DNA of 64,000 nucleotides from Panax quinquefolius (taxonomy: Eukaryota > Streptophyta > Magnoliopsida > Apiales > Araliaceae). Position numbers and translations under genes: made by a program. The notes beneath the pieces are model-generated. The model did not search any database and was not told where the DNA came from. It was given only the letters and a program-made list of their open reading frames with translations. Below are positions 20,760 through 33,444 of the stretch, piece after piece. The stretch spans positions 81,149,135 to 81,213,134 of the forward strand of contig CM035166.1 of assembly GCA_020205615.1 (NCBI GenBank). Direction: 5' to 3'. Positions within the stretch are counted from its first letter, which is position 1; the number at the start of each line of letters is the position of its first letter.

Positions 20760-22173
20760 TCAAATTTCTACTCCCCTGCTTTTCTCGTGTATCGGCGAGG
20801 GTAATGTTGTCGGCGTCCCAGTTCGACTCGCCACCCCAGTAATGCTTTATCCGTTAACCATTGACCTTGAACGTTTATAATGAATTCCGACTGTAGAGTT
20901 CAACGGCGCCATGTGGAAATACTCGTTTTATTGTAAATGGTCCCGACCATCTCAACTTAAGCTTTCCGGGGAACAAACGCAGCCGTGAATTTAACAAGAG
21001 GTCTGCTTGACCCTGCTCGAATGTTCGTTGCACAATTTTCTGATCGTGCCATCTTTTAACTTTTTATTTGTATAGCTTGGCATTCTCGTAGGCTTGGAGG
21101 CGGAATTCGTCGAGCTCATTTAGTTGAAGTAACCTCTTTTCTCCTACCGCGGCTTGATCAAAATTCAATTTTGTATGGCCCAAGAAGCCTTGTGTTGTAG
21201 CTCCACCCCAAGTGACATGCCTTTCCGCATAAGAGTTGATAAGGTGACATCTCGATTGGCGCTTTTGTATGCGGTCCGATGACGCCCATAATGCGTCGTC
21301 CAATCGAGTGACCAATCTTTCCGACTCTTCATTTATGACTTTCTCCAATATCCTCTTAACTTCTCTGTTTCGATACCTTCGGCTTGCCCATTAGTTTGAG
21401 GGTGATACTGTTGTAGCCACCTTGTGATTGACCCCATACTTAGCCAAAAGAGTCAGAAATGACTTATTGCGTAAGTGACTGCCTTCATCACTGATTATTG
21501 CTCTTGGCGTGCCAAACCTCGTGAAAATGTTTTTTTACAGAAACTCGAGGACCACCTTGGCATCATTAGATGGTAATGATGCAGCTTCAACCCATTTTGA
21601 GACGTAATCCACCGCGAGCAGAATATACTGATTGCTCAAAGACGACGGGAATGGTCCCATGAAATCGATGCCCCATACATTAAAGATTTCCACTTCAAGA
21701 ATTGTTTGTAGGGGCATCTCATTCCGTTACGATATGTTTCCCACCCTTTGGCATCTATCACACTTTTTCACAAATTGGTGGGCGTCTTTGAACACCGTAG
21801 GCCAATAAAACCCGGATTAAAGAACTTTCTCCGCGGTGCGCTCACTCCCGTAATGTCCACCGTATGCCGATGAATGGCATTCTTATAATATGATGTGGAC
21901 TTCACTATATGGGATACATCATCGAATCATCTTATCGGCACATTGTTTGAATAAGTACGGTTCATCCCACATATACCACTTGACATCATGCAGAAACTTC
22001 TTTTTCTGTTGTCGTGTAAGATCTGGTGGAAGCATCTTGCTTACCACATAATTCGCTAAGTCTGCATACCACGGAAATTCTGCATTCAACCCAAATAACT
22101 GCTCATCCGGGAATGTCTCATTGATCACGCATCTATCTTCATCCTTTTTTTTCGGATTTTCCAGCCTTGACAA
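20760..22173 (-). pseudogene. E integrase relic
   Basis: Own strand: linker and [20 protein letters not shown] in 22173-21919, a frame-broken zinc-binding region, then the catalytic core [20 protein letters not shown] (first Asp in GIDF) with [20 protein letters not shown] in 21717-21535. The core end and connector are in 21348-21064 (RLVTRLDDALWA, LNELDEFRLQAYENAK). The C-terminal domain reads [25 protein letters not shown] and NITLADTREKQG down to about 20760. Several stops and frame changes divide these pieces. It would insert cDNA into the chromosome. Compared with Z, it shows what Z lost beyond 9708. Confidence 0.85.
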
Positions 22174-22217
22174 ATGATCGACAACTTGATTCTACGTCCC
22201 CTTTCTATCTATAATTT

Positions 22218-23231
22218 CTAAATCAAACTCTTGAAGTAGGAGAATCCATCGGATAAGGCGTGGCTTAGCATCTTTTTCGCTATTAAGTACCGAATCGTCG
22301 AATGGTCCGTGTAGACTATTACCTTAGTCCCGATCAAGTATGCCCAGAATTTGTCGAACGCGTATACCACTGCAAGTAATTCCTTTTCCGTAGTAGTGTA
22401 GTTCATTTGAGTCTCTGTGAGTGTTTTGCTTGCATAGTATATGGCGTGAAACACCTTGTCTCGTCTTTGGCCCAAAACAGCCCCAACTGCATAATCGTTC
22501 GCATCACACATAAGTTTGAATGGCATTTTCCAGTCTGGTGTGACTATCACGGGGGCTGTAGTTAATTTCTTCTTCAATAGGTCAAACACGGACTTACATT
22601 CCGCAGTAAAGCTAAAAGTGGCATCCTTCTCTAAAAGACTGCATAGAGGTTTTGCAATCTTAGAGAAGTCTTTTATGAATCTCCTGTAGAACCCAGCATG
22701 CCCCAGAAAACTTCTAATTCCCTTAACTAAGCCCGGTGGAGGTAGTTTCTCGATCGTGTCCAACTTTGCCTTATCCACCTCCAATCGTTGAGCCGACACC
22801 TTATGTCCCAAAATTATGCCCTCTTCAACCATGAAGTGGCATTTTTCCCAATTCAGTATGAGGTTTGTATCCTTACACCGCTGCAATACCATGACCAGAT
22901 TCTCTAAGCAAGTATCAAAATTGTCCCCATAGACCGAGAAATCGTCCATGAAGACTTCAACGTTCTTCTCCACCATATCCGAGAAAATAGCCATCATACA
23001 TCACCGAAAGTTGTTTGGTGCATTGACAAATTCGAATGACATTCTCCTGAATGCAAAGGTTTCATAAGGGCAAGTGAATGTTGTCTTTTCTTGATCCTCA
23101 GGAGCGATAGCAATCTGATTATATCCCGAATATCCATCCAATAAGCAGTAAAACTCATGTCTCGCTAACCTGTCTAACATTTGATCGATAAAAGGTAGCG
23201 GGAAATGATCCTTCCGGGTTGCCTTATTCAA
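22218..23231 (-). pseudogene. E reverse transcriptase / RNase H relic
   Basis: The first open stretch, 23231-23001, has [39 protein letters not shown] and FRRMSFEFVNAP. A stop/frame break precedes 22997-22218, with [18 protein letters not shown] (catalytic MDD kept), [20 protein letters not shown], then RNase [34 protein letters not shown] and [14 protein letters not shown]. The tail LSHALSDGF is out of frame against Z (KPRLIRW). The catalytic acids look intact, unlike Z, but the frame breaks would stop expression. Sits between protease and integrase as expected. Confidence 0.9.
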
Positions 23232-23235
23232 TCTC

Positions 23236-24403
23236 CTATAATCGATGCACCCTCCTCCAACTCATTCTCGTCTTTGTTGGAATTAACTCGTTGTCCTCAT
23301 TCTGAATTACCGTCATTTTCCCTTTCTTAGGCACACAATGAATCAGACTTACCCATTTACTGTCGGAAATTGGATATATGACACCGAAATCCAATAATTT
23401 CAGAATTTCCTTCTTGACCACTTCCTTCATGATTGGGTCAAGTCGACGTTGATGTTCCACCGATGGATTTGCATCATCCTCCATCAGAATCTTGTGCATG
23501 CAAAATGATGGGCTAATGCCTTTTATATCCGCAATCGTCCATCCAATCACTGATTTGTGATCCCTAAACACCCTCAGTAACTTTTCTTCATGCAATTCGT
23601 TAAGTGCAGCAGAAATAATTACAGGTAAAGAATTTAAATCGCCTAAATATGTATACCTGAGATGTTTAGGGAGTAGCTTAAGTTCTAATGTCGATGGCTC
23701 CTCCAATGATGCTTTCAATTTTTCTGTAACTGTTTCCTCGGTGTGCAAAGGTTCAACCGGTGCTCTGAATCGGCTAACTCGTGGCAACGAGTCTAGCATC
23801 TGTAATAAGTCCACAAATTCCGAGTCGTCTTTTTCCTCGTCCCCCAGTAAAGTTTTTTCTAACAGATCGTTGATCAAACTCTTGCCCATATCTTCGCTGG
23901 TAATTTGCTCAATTAAATCCATTCGATTACACTCTTCCTCGTCCGTGGGGTATTTCATGGCCTTGAACACATTGAATTTTACTTCTTGATCTTGGACCCT
24001 CATTGTCAGTTCTCCTTTTTGCACGTCTATGAGTGTCCGTCCCGTGGCCAAGAAAGGTCTCCCTAGGATGATCGGGATGTTCTTATCTTCATCGAAATCC
24101 AGTATGATAAAGTCCGCAGGGAATATGAACTTATCCACATTTACCAAAATGTCCTCTACAATGCCTCTCGGATATGTGACTGACCTATCCGCCAACTGCA
24201 ATGAAATGTTCGTAGGCTTTGGCGCGGGCAAACCCAATTCTAAATATACCGATAATGGCATCGTTTATACTACTTCAAATCACATAAGCACTTGTTAAAA
24301 GACATCTTCCCAATCGATGCAGGGATAGTAAAGCTCCCCGGGTCTTTGAGTTTTGTGGAAGCTTTTTTCACAATACTCGCACTACACTCTCTCGTTAGTG
24401 CCA
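23236..24403 (-). pseudogene. E protease and RT N-terminal region
   Basis: Open from 24261 to 23236. It begins just after the protease active site: MPLSVYLELGLPAPKPTNIS, YPRGIVEDILVNVDKF, PADFIILDFDEDKNIPIILG, RPFLATGRTLIDVQKGELT, the second half of an Athila-type retropepsin. Just upstream (about 24285-24262), where a D-L-G-A type active site is expected, the sequence reads D-L-K then a stop, so the catalytic motif is lost. Downstream, LKLLPKHLRYTYLGD, ADIKGISPSFCMHKILMEDD and GVIYPISDSKWVSLIHCVPK are the RT N-terminal fingers; the end at 23236 is out of frame with the next RT piece. Confidence 0.87.
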
Positions 24404-26085
24404 CTATTTCAAGTCTTCCCATTTCTTCTTCCTCGACAGAATTCCCTTCATAAACTTCGCATAACTCGGCATTTGTTCTAGGGCCTCTCCGAATGGGATG
24501 TTAATCTGGAGTTTCTTGAACACATCTAAAAACTTTTCGAACTGCTTATCTGATTTCTGTTTTTGGACCCTCTGCTGAAACGGCGGTGGAGGAAAAATAA
24601 TTGGCTCACTGTTTAACTTGGGTTCCTCGGTTTTGTTCCCCTCCACTGCGTTACTGTCGTCGACCTTTTCCTCCGGTGTTGCTGAATTTTCTACACTATT
24701 CCCACCGAGGTGTTTTCCACTTCTCAACAAAACTGCTTGACATTGCTCATGATTACCCTTCGGATTTCTTTCGGTGTCGCTAGGTAATGTTCCTTGTGGT
24801 CTATTCTTCAATGCCAATGCAATTTGACCTATCTGATTCTCTATATTTTTGATAGCAATAGCTTGATTCTTCATAACCATATCGTTGCTAGTCATGTACC
24901 TTGCCCATGATTCCTCCCCATCGAATTTCTTGTCCTGCTGTTGAATCTGTTGTGGATGACTATGAAAACCAAGGGGATATGATGGTCGTGGAGCTTGAGT
25001 TTGCTGATTATTGCTCCATGAGAGGTTTGGGTGGTTCCTATTCCCTTGGTTGTAGGTGTTTTGGTAGGAATTTTGTGGAATTCTCATTGTAGAATTGCCT
25101 ATTTAACCTAATGGATCTTTGGATTTATTGCACACATCGCTTCCGTTGGATGATCCCCGTACACAATTCATATACTACCATAACCTGCTGAACTTGAGCC
25201 CCTGCTATCGTATTCACCCTCTCATTCATCGATCGAACTTCAAGGATAATGCAGAAAAGTTGTGCTTTAGTATAGTCGTTGCTGCTCCATCTAATTCCAA
25301 GATCCCAGCATTTTGCTGTGTCATTCTTCTTTGTGGGCCACTGGTAGTTATTTGCTGACATTGTTTCTATCAAATTGTAGGCTTCCTCGTAACTCTTAGC
25401 CATGAATGCACCACCCGATGCCGCATCAATGCTAGTTCTGACATTTCCATGTAGCCCGTTATAGAAGGTGTTCATTTGTAACCCCTTGGGCAATCCATGA
25501 TGTGGGCACTTTCTGAGTAATTCCATGTATCTCTCCCATGCCTCATACAGTGACTCTCCATTCTGCTACTCAAACATTGTGATGTCATTCCTCATTTTCG
25601 CAGTTTTTCGCCGGTGGGAAAAATTTGGCGAGAAATTTTTGAGCCAAATCCTCCCACGTAGTGATCGAACCCAGCGGTAAAGAATGTAACCAACTCTTCG
25701 CCTTGTCCCATAAAGTGAATGGGAACAAGCGAAGTCTCACTGCCTCATCCGACACCCCATTGTACTTGAACGTGTCGCACATCTCCAGAAAACTAATCAA
25801 ATGCTCATTCGGATCGTCGTTTGCCATTCCCCCAAACTGACATGAGTTATGCATCATCTGAATGGTCCCAGGCTTTATTTCAAAAGTGTTTGCAGCTATT
25901 GCAGGCCTAGTAATGCTCGACTGAAGATCAGTCACCCTAGGTGTGGCAAAATCCTTCAATGCTTTCTGGTCTTCGGCAGACATCATTTCTTCCTTATCAG
26001 AATTTTCGAATTCGTTCCTCATTTTCTCAATCCACCTACTCAACTTTTGAAATCGTCTGTCAATGTCGTCCTCAAAAGGAAGCAA
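24404..26085 (-). pseudogene. E gag relic
   Basis: Three open stretches. 26085-25585 holds the retrotransposon gag core (DDPNEHLISFLEMCDTFKYN, LRLFPFTLWDKAKSWLHSLP, TTWEDLAQKFLAKFFPP). 25526-25125 continues (RKCPHHGLPKGLQMNTFYNG, KSYEEAYNLIETMSANNYQW) after a stop near 25560. 25087-24404 is the Gln/Asn-rich region followed by AVLLRSGKHLGG, acidic sequence and FEKFLDVFKKLQINIPFGEA, EQMPSYAKFMKGILSRKKKW. This is the standard Athila-type gag layout, lacking a CCHC knuckle that I can see. Role: particle formation and RNA packaging. At least two breaks disable it. Confidence 0.9.
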
Positions 26086-26224
26086 GTCTGGATGTTTAGA
26101 TCGTGTTTGTTTAAACCAATGTCGAAAACTTAAAATAGAGAAAACAAAAATAAAAATGTTTAAGTAAAACTGGACTAATTAAACTGATATTGTAAAAAAA
26201 ATATTAAAATCACGGCTAAATTAT

Positions 26225-26241
26225 CCCTGGCAACGATGCCA
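26225..26241 (-). other. E primer-binding site, tRNA-Asp
   Basis: Plus strand ccctggcaacgatgcca, against the 3' end of plant tRNA-Asp (ccccggcaacggcgcca): three differences, all transitions. Six bases separate it from the LTR at 26248. A tRNA-Asp primer is typical of Athila-type elements. Confidence 0.82.
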
Positions 26242-26247
26242 AAAACT

Positions 26248-27627
26248 TGTTGGTGAAAATCAATACGCTTAAAAACACACAAGTGCACGTGGTCAACAAG
26301 TAATATAGTAGTGAATAGAGTATCGTTCCCACGAGGACAAAATATCAAGAATCTTAACTTCACAAGTATCAATTTTGTATTTACCCTAATTTTATTAAAC
26401 TAATCAATTTAATGATTTTAAGTTATGTAAAAAAAACTAAATTAATAAAGAAATTAACTATCACAAAATAGTCACCAATAATGAAATTGGGAATTTCAAA
26501 CAATTAATGGAGAATTAGACTTATGATTTCACCTTGAGCTTCACTCTGATTTTCAAACCATTATTCCAACTCCATTCAATATTCCAGTTTATTAATCAAG
26601 AACACGAACGTAGTAAAAGCCACCTCTCGATGCACTAATACCATATTAACATCAATCCAAAATTAAGATAGAAATCCGTTAAACACCTAAATTAACCAAC
26701 TCACTATATCTCTATGTGAACTGCAATCAAAGAAGGTTGAAGTTTAAGCTCTCTATACGATTACATGCGATGTCAAGTGTATCTCTACCTTAACAATAAT
26801 CACAAATCTGTTATCGACAAAATTCATGACACATGCTATATTAACTAGTCTAGATTCAATATCCTCTCTCGATTACTTTCAAATCCACAAAGAACTGTTG
26901 ATCAGGCAATTCATAAATTCACGCTCAAATTAACATAGATAAACTGAAAATATCTTATTGAATTGGAAATCAAAGTTATAGAATCATCATTTCCCCCACG
27001 GATCCATCACAAGTCTAATAAGTAAATTAGTTCATAACGAATGAATTAAAAACTAAATAATTTGTGGAAAACATCATCCCAATTACAAATAAGACTAAGG
27101 AGAAGAAGAATAAAGAAAACCACTTCACGTAGCCTTGATTTGTAACCGTCGTGATAATCTCTGAAAATTAATCCTCTAACGTTCGCTCTTCAATCCTTGA
27201 AATCACTCTTGAATTCTTGCCTTAGTGTTGTATGATTGTTCTTTTTTTTATGTAAAAGCAAGCTCTTTTTTATGTTCTGGCCGAAGTCTCCCTTTTTTAG
27301 AGTCCAAACGCTTAACAAAAGCAACTCAAACCATGTTGCATCAGAGTCCAAACAAAGAACAGAAAGCTCAGAACGGACCCCACCCCATGGGTAAGGTACA
27401 AACAGTTCGCCTTTGGTGAGGGCTAGGCTACTGTCTTCAAAATTTACAAGCTCCAACTTTTTTCCACTTTTTCTCCAAAAAGTCCGCCTTTCCTCACCAA
27501 TTTCATCCATGACCACCCTACACATAAAATATCACAAAACGAGTAAAAACGAACACAAAACATGAAGATAACTACGAATTTAAACTTGAAATGAATATCG
27601 ATTCGTGTATATAAAATCCACTTATCA
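26248..27627 (-). repeat. E 5' LTR (right)
   Basis: 1380 bp, same ends as 16077-17465. The patch at about 27350-27420 (ccccaccccatgggtaagg, then gttcgcctttggtgaggg) replaces the GC-rich hairpin pair of the left LTR. Confidence 0.93.
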
Positions 27628-30573
27628 GCATTCATATAGCATGAATGAAGTTAGAAAACTTGCCTTACGCACAGCTACAGCTTACAGTTTATGTTGAACT
27701 GCTCATTCTAAATCCCTATATAACACATAAGGAAATCACACGTACACCAATTAGTCATATACTTAACTTACACATTGGTTTACTTAACTTTATTTCTTAA
27801 TGTTCGCGTTCTTACAATTTAAGTTTACGCGACTAACTTCCTTTACTACTGGTTTATGGCTTCATGACATACGGAGATGTCTTACTCAAAATGTTCATCA
27901 TCTTTGATGATTTTACCTTCTTATCTTCTTCTTATAACTTCTATATTACTCAGCAAACATCGTTTCTCTGCTAGTAGTCCATATGGTACTCTGAGTGGTT
28001 TCCCACAAACAACCAACAAACAAGTTCCCGTCTCATCTACACTGCCCACACAGTGAGTTAGATCGGTTGCCAGTTTTGTATATACCTTCGCTCTCTAAAG
28101 GAATTGTTTAGCCCAGTTCCCATATGTCAACTATCAAAGTTACAATTGTACCACAATAGAACTTCTCTTAACTTATCCGAACCATTAAACCATAACGTTC
28201 GTTAAGTCAATTCTTATTCCTTATGGCTTTCTGTCAACTAAATGCCATACCTCAGGATTCATTCTTTTATCGTCTAAGTCATACAGTTTTTTTATACTCG
28301 GAACGATCATTCAATGCCAATACTATGAGACCATAGCGTTAAACATTTCATATAAACTTATTCATATCTTACAACGTCCGGTTCCCTCAACTCGGAACGT
28401 TGTCCAAGTTATACTTATTAACTCGGCTTCTAAACGTTATACGTTATTGTCTTCAATTTAGTTTCTTCACCGTTCACGGTTAAACAACATTCTTCATTAC
28501 CTTACGGTCAAACCATACACGGAGTGTAGGTTTTACCCATTTAATAATCGCGTACACTCAGCCCTCACTTCGGCTACAGTGTTTAACGCTTACTTCATTC
28601 CATCTTCTTTATCCGACTTACATGTAGACTTTCATTACTCTCATTACCGCTCGCTACGGCTTTTTACGATAAGTCATATCTTACTTACTACCTTCGTCAA
28701 CGTCTAAGTTATACAATTATTGTACCCTAAAAATGTTCGTCTTACTCAAATATGATTCACAAAGATCGTTTACGTATTCGACGTTCACGTTGCTCGTCTC
28801 TTAATCGCTCACTCAACCATTACTCAAGGTTTCACTTCATTCAATCATTATTCAACCCATGAACCCCATGTTCATTATTCGTGCTTAATGTCAAAGCCAT
28901 ATGATTCGTTGTATTCTAAGACCGATCGTTCATCGCAACTGCGTTGCGTTCATAGCGTCTAAACACCTTATACTTATCTCTCATTACCATGACATAACAT
29001 CGGAATGTTATTCATTACCCTCTCCACTCAACATCTAAGGAATCACAATCACAGCAATCCCTCACGTTCGTTCATTATGAGTACGGTCCCCGGCTATCGG
29101 TTACGTAATATAGCTCTTACATTCTCTATCTTTTAATCTCGCTAAATCTTTCCGTTCAACCTTCACTAAAGGTTTAAAACACTTGCTTGAGTGTTACATT
29201 ACGTGAACTACATGTTCATACTTCTTTCTTGAACATCATCCAGTAATTGAGAAATAAAAATCTCATTTCTGGGCATTGCTCTCTGCCAAGCGCCGGCTAC
29301 TTCTTCCTTTTCCTCTTCCTTTCTCTCGTATGCTGCTGTACGACCTATATCTCTCTCTTCCTTTGTCTGCAGCCATGCTGCGCCTAAACCCTTTGTTACC
29401 ACTTCATACTGCGGCTTTCCTCTCTCGGGGGGTTTATGGTAGGAGTTAAATCTTTGCAAGCCACTTCTCACAAATCTGTCCGTGACTGCTGCCGTCGAGA
29501 CAAAACCCTAGAAATTTTTCTAAGTCTTTCATCAAGTTTGAGACGCGTACTTTACGATCTCATAACTTCTTCGTTATAACTCGGAACGAGATCGTTCCTA
29601 AGCCATTCTCTTCTTTATCTTACGTACTTTAATACCCCTCAGACAGAACTTTGTTCTGAATCCGTTAACATGCCATTCGATTGGCTTGATCTTAACCCTT
29701 CGTTTATTTTTACGCTTTTAACGTTCTTTGCTCGTTCGTCCGTAATTCGGTCATCCAAACTCGGAACTCGTTCGTTCTTGAGTCCATGACTCGCGTTTTC
29801 TACGTTCTCTTACTTTCTTATGAAATCCTACATGTTCGGGTTCATTTACTAAGCTTCTAATCCTCGTTCGTCTTTTACGAAAATTTCGCCATAACTTCGT
29901 TATAGCTAAGTTTTAATTCGTTCTTCATGAACGTTTCTACCATTCCTAACCAAGCAATATGCAACTAACTTATACACGATAGTTTTAAACTTGTCCATCA
30001 ACAACATTTATCCTACGATGGTTTTAAATTTGTCCATCAACAACATTCTTCGTGTTCTTCGCGTTCTTCGTTCGTTCTTCATTTTAATCGATATTTTGGA
30101 TTACGATTCTACTTTTTCTTGGAATTTAATGTTATAGAACATCATTCCTTACTTAATTCACCTACTCGTTCATAATATTCATCCGGATCGCACAAAATCC
30201 TCACGAATCTTATACTTGCTTAAGAAATTTATAAACTAAATTTCTAACTCTTATTTCTTCGTTTTCTCATGATTTCAACCATATGAAATCATTACTAATC
30301 TCTTTTATTTATTATTCTCATTAAGCTATGTTTTGACATAGAAAACTTAAAGAAAATATTAGAAGAAACTAGGGTTCAGATTACCGTTCTTCTTTAATCC
30401 TCTTCCATTATACAAAGTCGGCGATTCGCTAGCTTTTCTATTTCACGATCACTTTTGATCCGAGCATTCATGCTCACGCTCTTCCTCTTCCTCTTCATCC
30501 GAGCTCTCTCTCTCTCTCTCTCTCTCTAAAGTTATAGGATTTTCAAAATCCTAGAAAATAAAAATTTAGCTTT

Positions 30574-30582
30574 CTATTTATA
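30574..30582 (-). promoter_or_regulatory. TATA box of the X 3' LTR
   Basis: Own strand TATAAATAG, followed by AAAGCTAAATTTTTATTT. The right LTR has TATATATAG at the matching place (49124-49116). Downstream on the own strand lies the CT/GA-rich run. Putative core promoter. Confidence 0.6.
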
Positions 30583-31471
30583 GATTTTCAAAGCTAAGGG
30601 CAAATTAGTCATTTCGCCCCTAAAGTTACTATTCCCACCTCCTCCAACAACTTAGCCACCAAGTTTACTTGGCCACCACCCTTACTTGGTGGCCAAGTGG
30701 CCGACCCACATGCCCATGGGTCACCCCATGGGTTGCCCCAATGGTTCTTACCCATCCGTTTACCCATCGGTTCGATCCGCGGTTTCTTTTCTTGGTTTGG
30801 GCCTTAACCCTAATTCTTATTGGGCCTAACTTGGGCTTAACTTCACAAAGCATTGGGCTTGACATAATCTAAGTCCAATTGGATTCTACAAAGTCCATGA
30901 ACAAAAAGTCCATTTAGACTCATCGTATTCTACGCATTCTATTCTCGTATTTCATTCGTACGATATTCATATTATACGTCATACTCTTCTTCTTTCTATA
31001 CTCGTATCATACTCGTATTTCTCACGCATAATAACCCTAGTTATTATACGTACTCATTACATTCTCGAAACTCACTTTTCTTAACCCTTAGGTTTTGAGT
31101 TCGCAGGCAAAAACTTCATTTTTACCATAACTGAAATAATATTGAATATTCCATCACGTCTCAACATTTTACGTAATAAATAACTTCTCGAAATTTCAAA
31201 ATCAATTTCCGAGAAGAAACGGATGAATAGTGCCTATTTCGTCTTTTTCCCCGAAAAATATTTTGTTCCCGGAAAACTTTCATTTTCGTCTTGAAAATTC
31301 TTACTTGCTCAGACTAGCTCGTAGCTAGAATACTCCCGACTTATAATCATCCTAGGTTATAGAACGATTAATAAACACATAGCACAGAATAGTATTAATA
31401 AAAATTAATTTTATTAATAACTAATTCTTTAAACCTAAATTCTGGATAATCCAAAATTTCGGGTTGTTATA

Positions 31472-33130
31472 TTCTTCCCTCCTTATAAAAATTTAGTCCT
31501 CGAAATTTCTTAAAACCAAACCCTTACCCGGGTTCTCACATTCTCTCCTTCTTCACAGAATTTCGTGCTCGAAATTTTAGCTTACTCTTCTTCTCAACTT
31601 CTCTTCAAAGAAGTTCTTATCTTTCCATCATTCCTAACCTCCATAACCTATCAAGAATCATGAAGTAGAAGAAATAGCGAGGAATATAAAATTTCCTTTA
31701 AAACATTTCATACTTTTGCTGAGGGGTCAAATTGACCATGAACTCTTACTAGGTTAAACAACATGACGTCGTAACCTTTCTTTCCACGGCAAGTTTACAA
31801 TCACAAAGAAGGTAAACTACCTCTTTCCATACGTAGGTGATCAACCTATCGTATAACCCCATTTCGGGATATGTTCACCTCAGACTTAATGCCAAAAATT
31901 TTGGATAACACTTGAAACATTCGTCTAGTCAACTCAATTGACATCGACTACTTCTTTAAATTCTTTTCACAATACATCAAAACGTTTTATGACGTCATGA
32001 TACCGTACTCTTCACAGTACGTTGAAGACTTCGTCAATTTATGACTTTATCATTATACATCATACCATAGCGGTTTGTTGATCCTAAGATCACATCCCAC
32101 CAGGTTCAATTGCATTAACAACTCCATCTTTTTACCATCCTTGCATTAAATGCACGGATGATATAAAATTCATTTTGATCTTTTAAATCAATTTCTGTCT
32201 AGCCGAAGCAATTGGCATAGACATACAAAGCATAGCTCTTTTAAAATCCATTGGTTCCAAAAGTTGAACCAATTCTTTTCTTTTTGAAATGTACACATCA
32301 GCACGATTTCAATAAACTTTGAAATCTAGCATAGCTAGAGGATTTGGAATATCCTATTCTCCATCTTCCTTCATTGCCTTACTGCGACAATACTTAATCT
32401 TCTATAGCACCTTCAATGCTAAGCATACTGAAAATACTTTGTTTTTAGTCTAAACATTCATATACCTTAGTACAGTCCATCAACTTACCACACATTATGA
32501 GTTCAGGAACTTTCCATAATAGTATGAGTTTAAGAACATCCAGACAGATCTTAGGCATCCATTCGCTGAGACGTTCAAAAACATACCATATTATTATGAG
32601 TCACGAACTTACCATAAGTGTGAGTTTCAAGAACTCGTACCTAACTTATCGTTCTCTACCTATCAAGTATATACATGAGAAAAGATTCACCTTCTCATCA
32701 TATACATCTTAATAACGCGACCAATTCCAATGATTATCACTGTAATAAACTGAGCAGTTGTTACACCAAGCACAAACCTCTGACCATACAAAGGTTCATA
32801 CAACACAACCATCACATGAGTCCTCAATTGAAATCTTACAACTTCCAAATTTCTCTTTACTTAATACGAATTTTCTTTAATTCGTATGTTATCCTTCTCA
32901 ACTCCGTCTGAGTTCTTCTGTCCGTACTACTTCGTAGTACCATTCATTCATAGCAATTCCTACAAATCATTCATCGTTTCACAGAACAACTGTTACTACG
33001 ATTTACTATAATCACGTGGTGATCTTCTTCCTTAATTGTTTAATTGAACGATTTTCTTATCCTCTTCTCTACGATTATAGTCTTAGGTACACATACCTAA
33101 GAGTTATAATCTATAGCTTTGATACCAACC
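31472..33130 (-). other. X internal region, no recognised coding sequence
   Basis: 1659 bp between the X LTRs. The polypurine tract is at 31484-31472 (own strand AAGGAGGGAAGAA). The PBS is at 33127-33116 (own strand TGGTATCAAAGC, one change from the initiator-Met site), three bases from the LTR. I looked for gag, protease, RT and integrase words on both strands and saw none; the plus-strand ORFs 32497-32712 and 32675-32911 resemble nothing known. The region may carry packaging signals for use by an autonomous partner (inference). Confidence 0.8.
33116..33127 (-). other. X primer-binding site, tRNA-iMet
   Basis: Plus strand gctttgatacca; the initiator-Met tRNA end is gctctgatacca (one transition). 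The LTR begins at 33131. Confidence 0.85.
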
Positions 33131-33444
33131 TGTGACGCCCTGAAATTTGGTCCACCTTCAGACCCGGACTCCGTGTATCATTATTCCATTTCCTTCCAAA
33201 CATACCTCATTATATAGCTAAATATAACAACATATATTCTCAAATCCCAAGTTCTCGAAACCTTAGAACCTCTTTCATTACAAATAATGATAATTATATT
33301 TTTTACATCTTACACGAGTGACTTTCATCCGCCACCAAGGATTCATAACTGTTCATTAAACTAGTCTATAGTTTAATTCTATCATTCTATATTACAAGTC
33401 TTCGCTTGCTCTTCATGCACATTCACATACTAAATGGCACTTCG

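Larger units (their letters stand above)
16077..27627 (-). mobile_element. Element E: near-complete Athila-like Ty3/gypsy retrotransposon, TSD GCATT
   Basis: 11551 bp, minus strand, bounded by perfect TSD GCATT (16072-16076 and 27628-27632); the empty site is intact in the right X LTR near 43709. Order on its own strand: 5' LTR (27627-26248), tRNA-Asp PBS, gag (26085-24404), protease, RT/RNase H, integrase (to about 20760), a spacer, an env-position ORF (19929-18716), a 3' noncoding region, polypurine tract, 3' LTR (17465-16077). Coding parts carry stops and frameshifts, so it is probably not autonomous now. Z is an older member of the same family. Confidence 0.93.
15270..31471 (-). repeat. 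X 3' LTR (left), interrupted by E
   Basis: Segments 15270-16076 and 27633-31471, about 4.65 kb. The inner end reads (plus strand) ccaaaatttcgggttgttata; the outer end starts TGCCCGGACTCC and lacks about 30 bases present in the right LTR at 33133-33163. It has a TATA box at 30582-30574, a (CT)n run at about 30509-30528, and a GC-rich patch at about 29277-29507 that differs strongly from the right LTR. It keeps the empty sites for F (about 15551, single CTTCA) and for solo LTR 2 (about 28445, single TTATT). No genes. Confidence 0.86.

Noticed and set aside
30665..30872. Matching ORFs on both strands at 30665-30872 and 49207-49458.
   Set aside because: They are the same LTR stretch of X in its two LTRs; low-complexity proline/valine-like translation with no domain.
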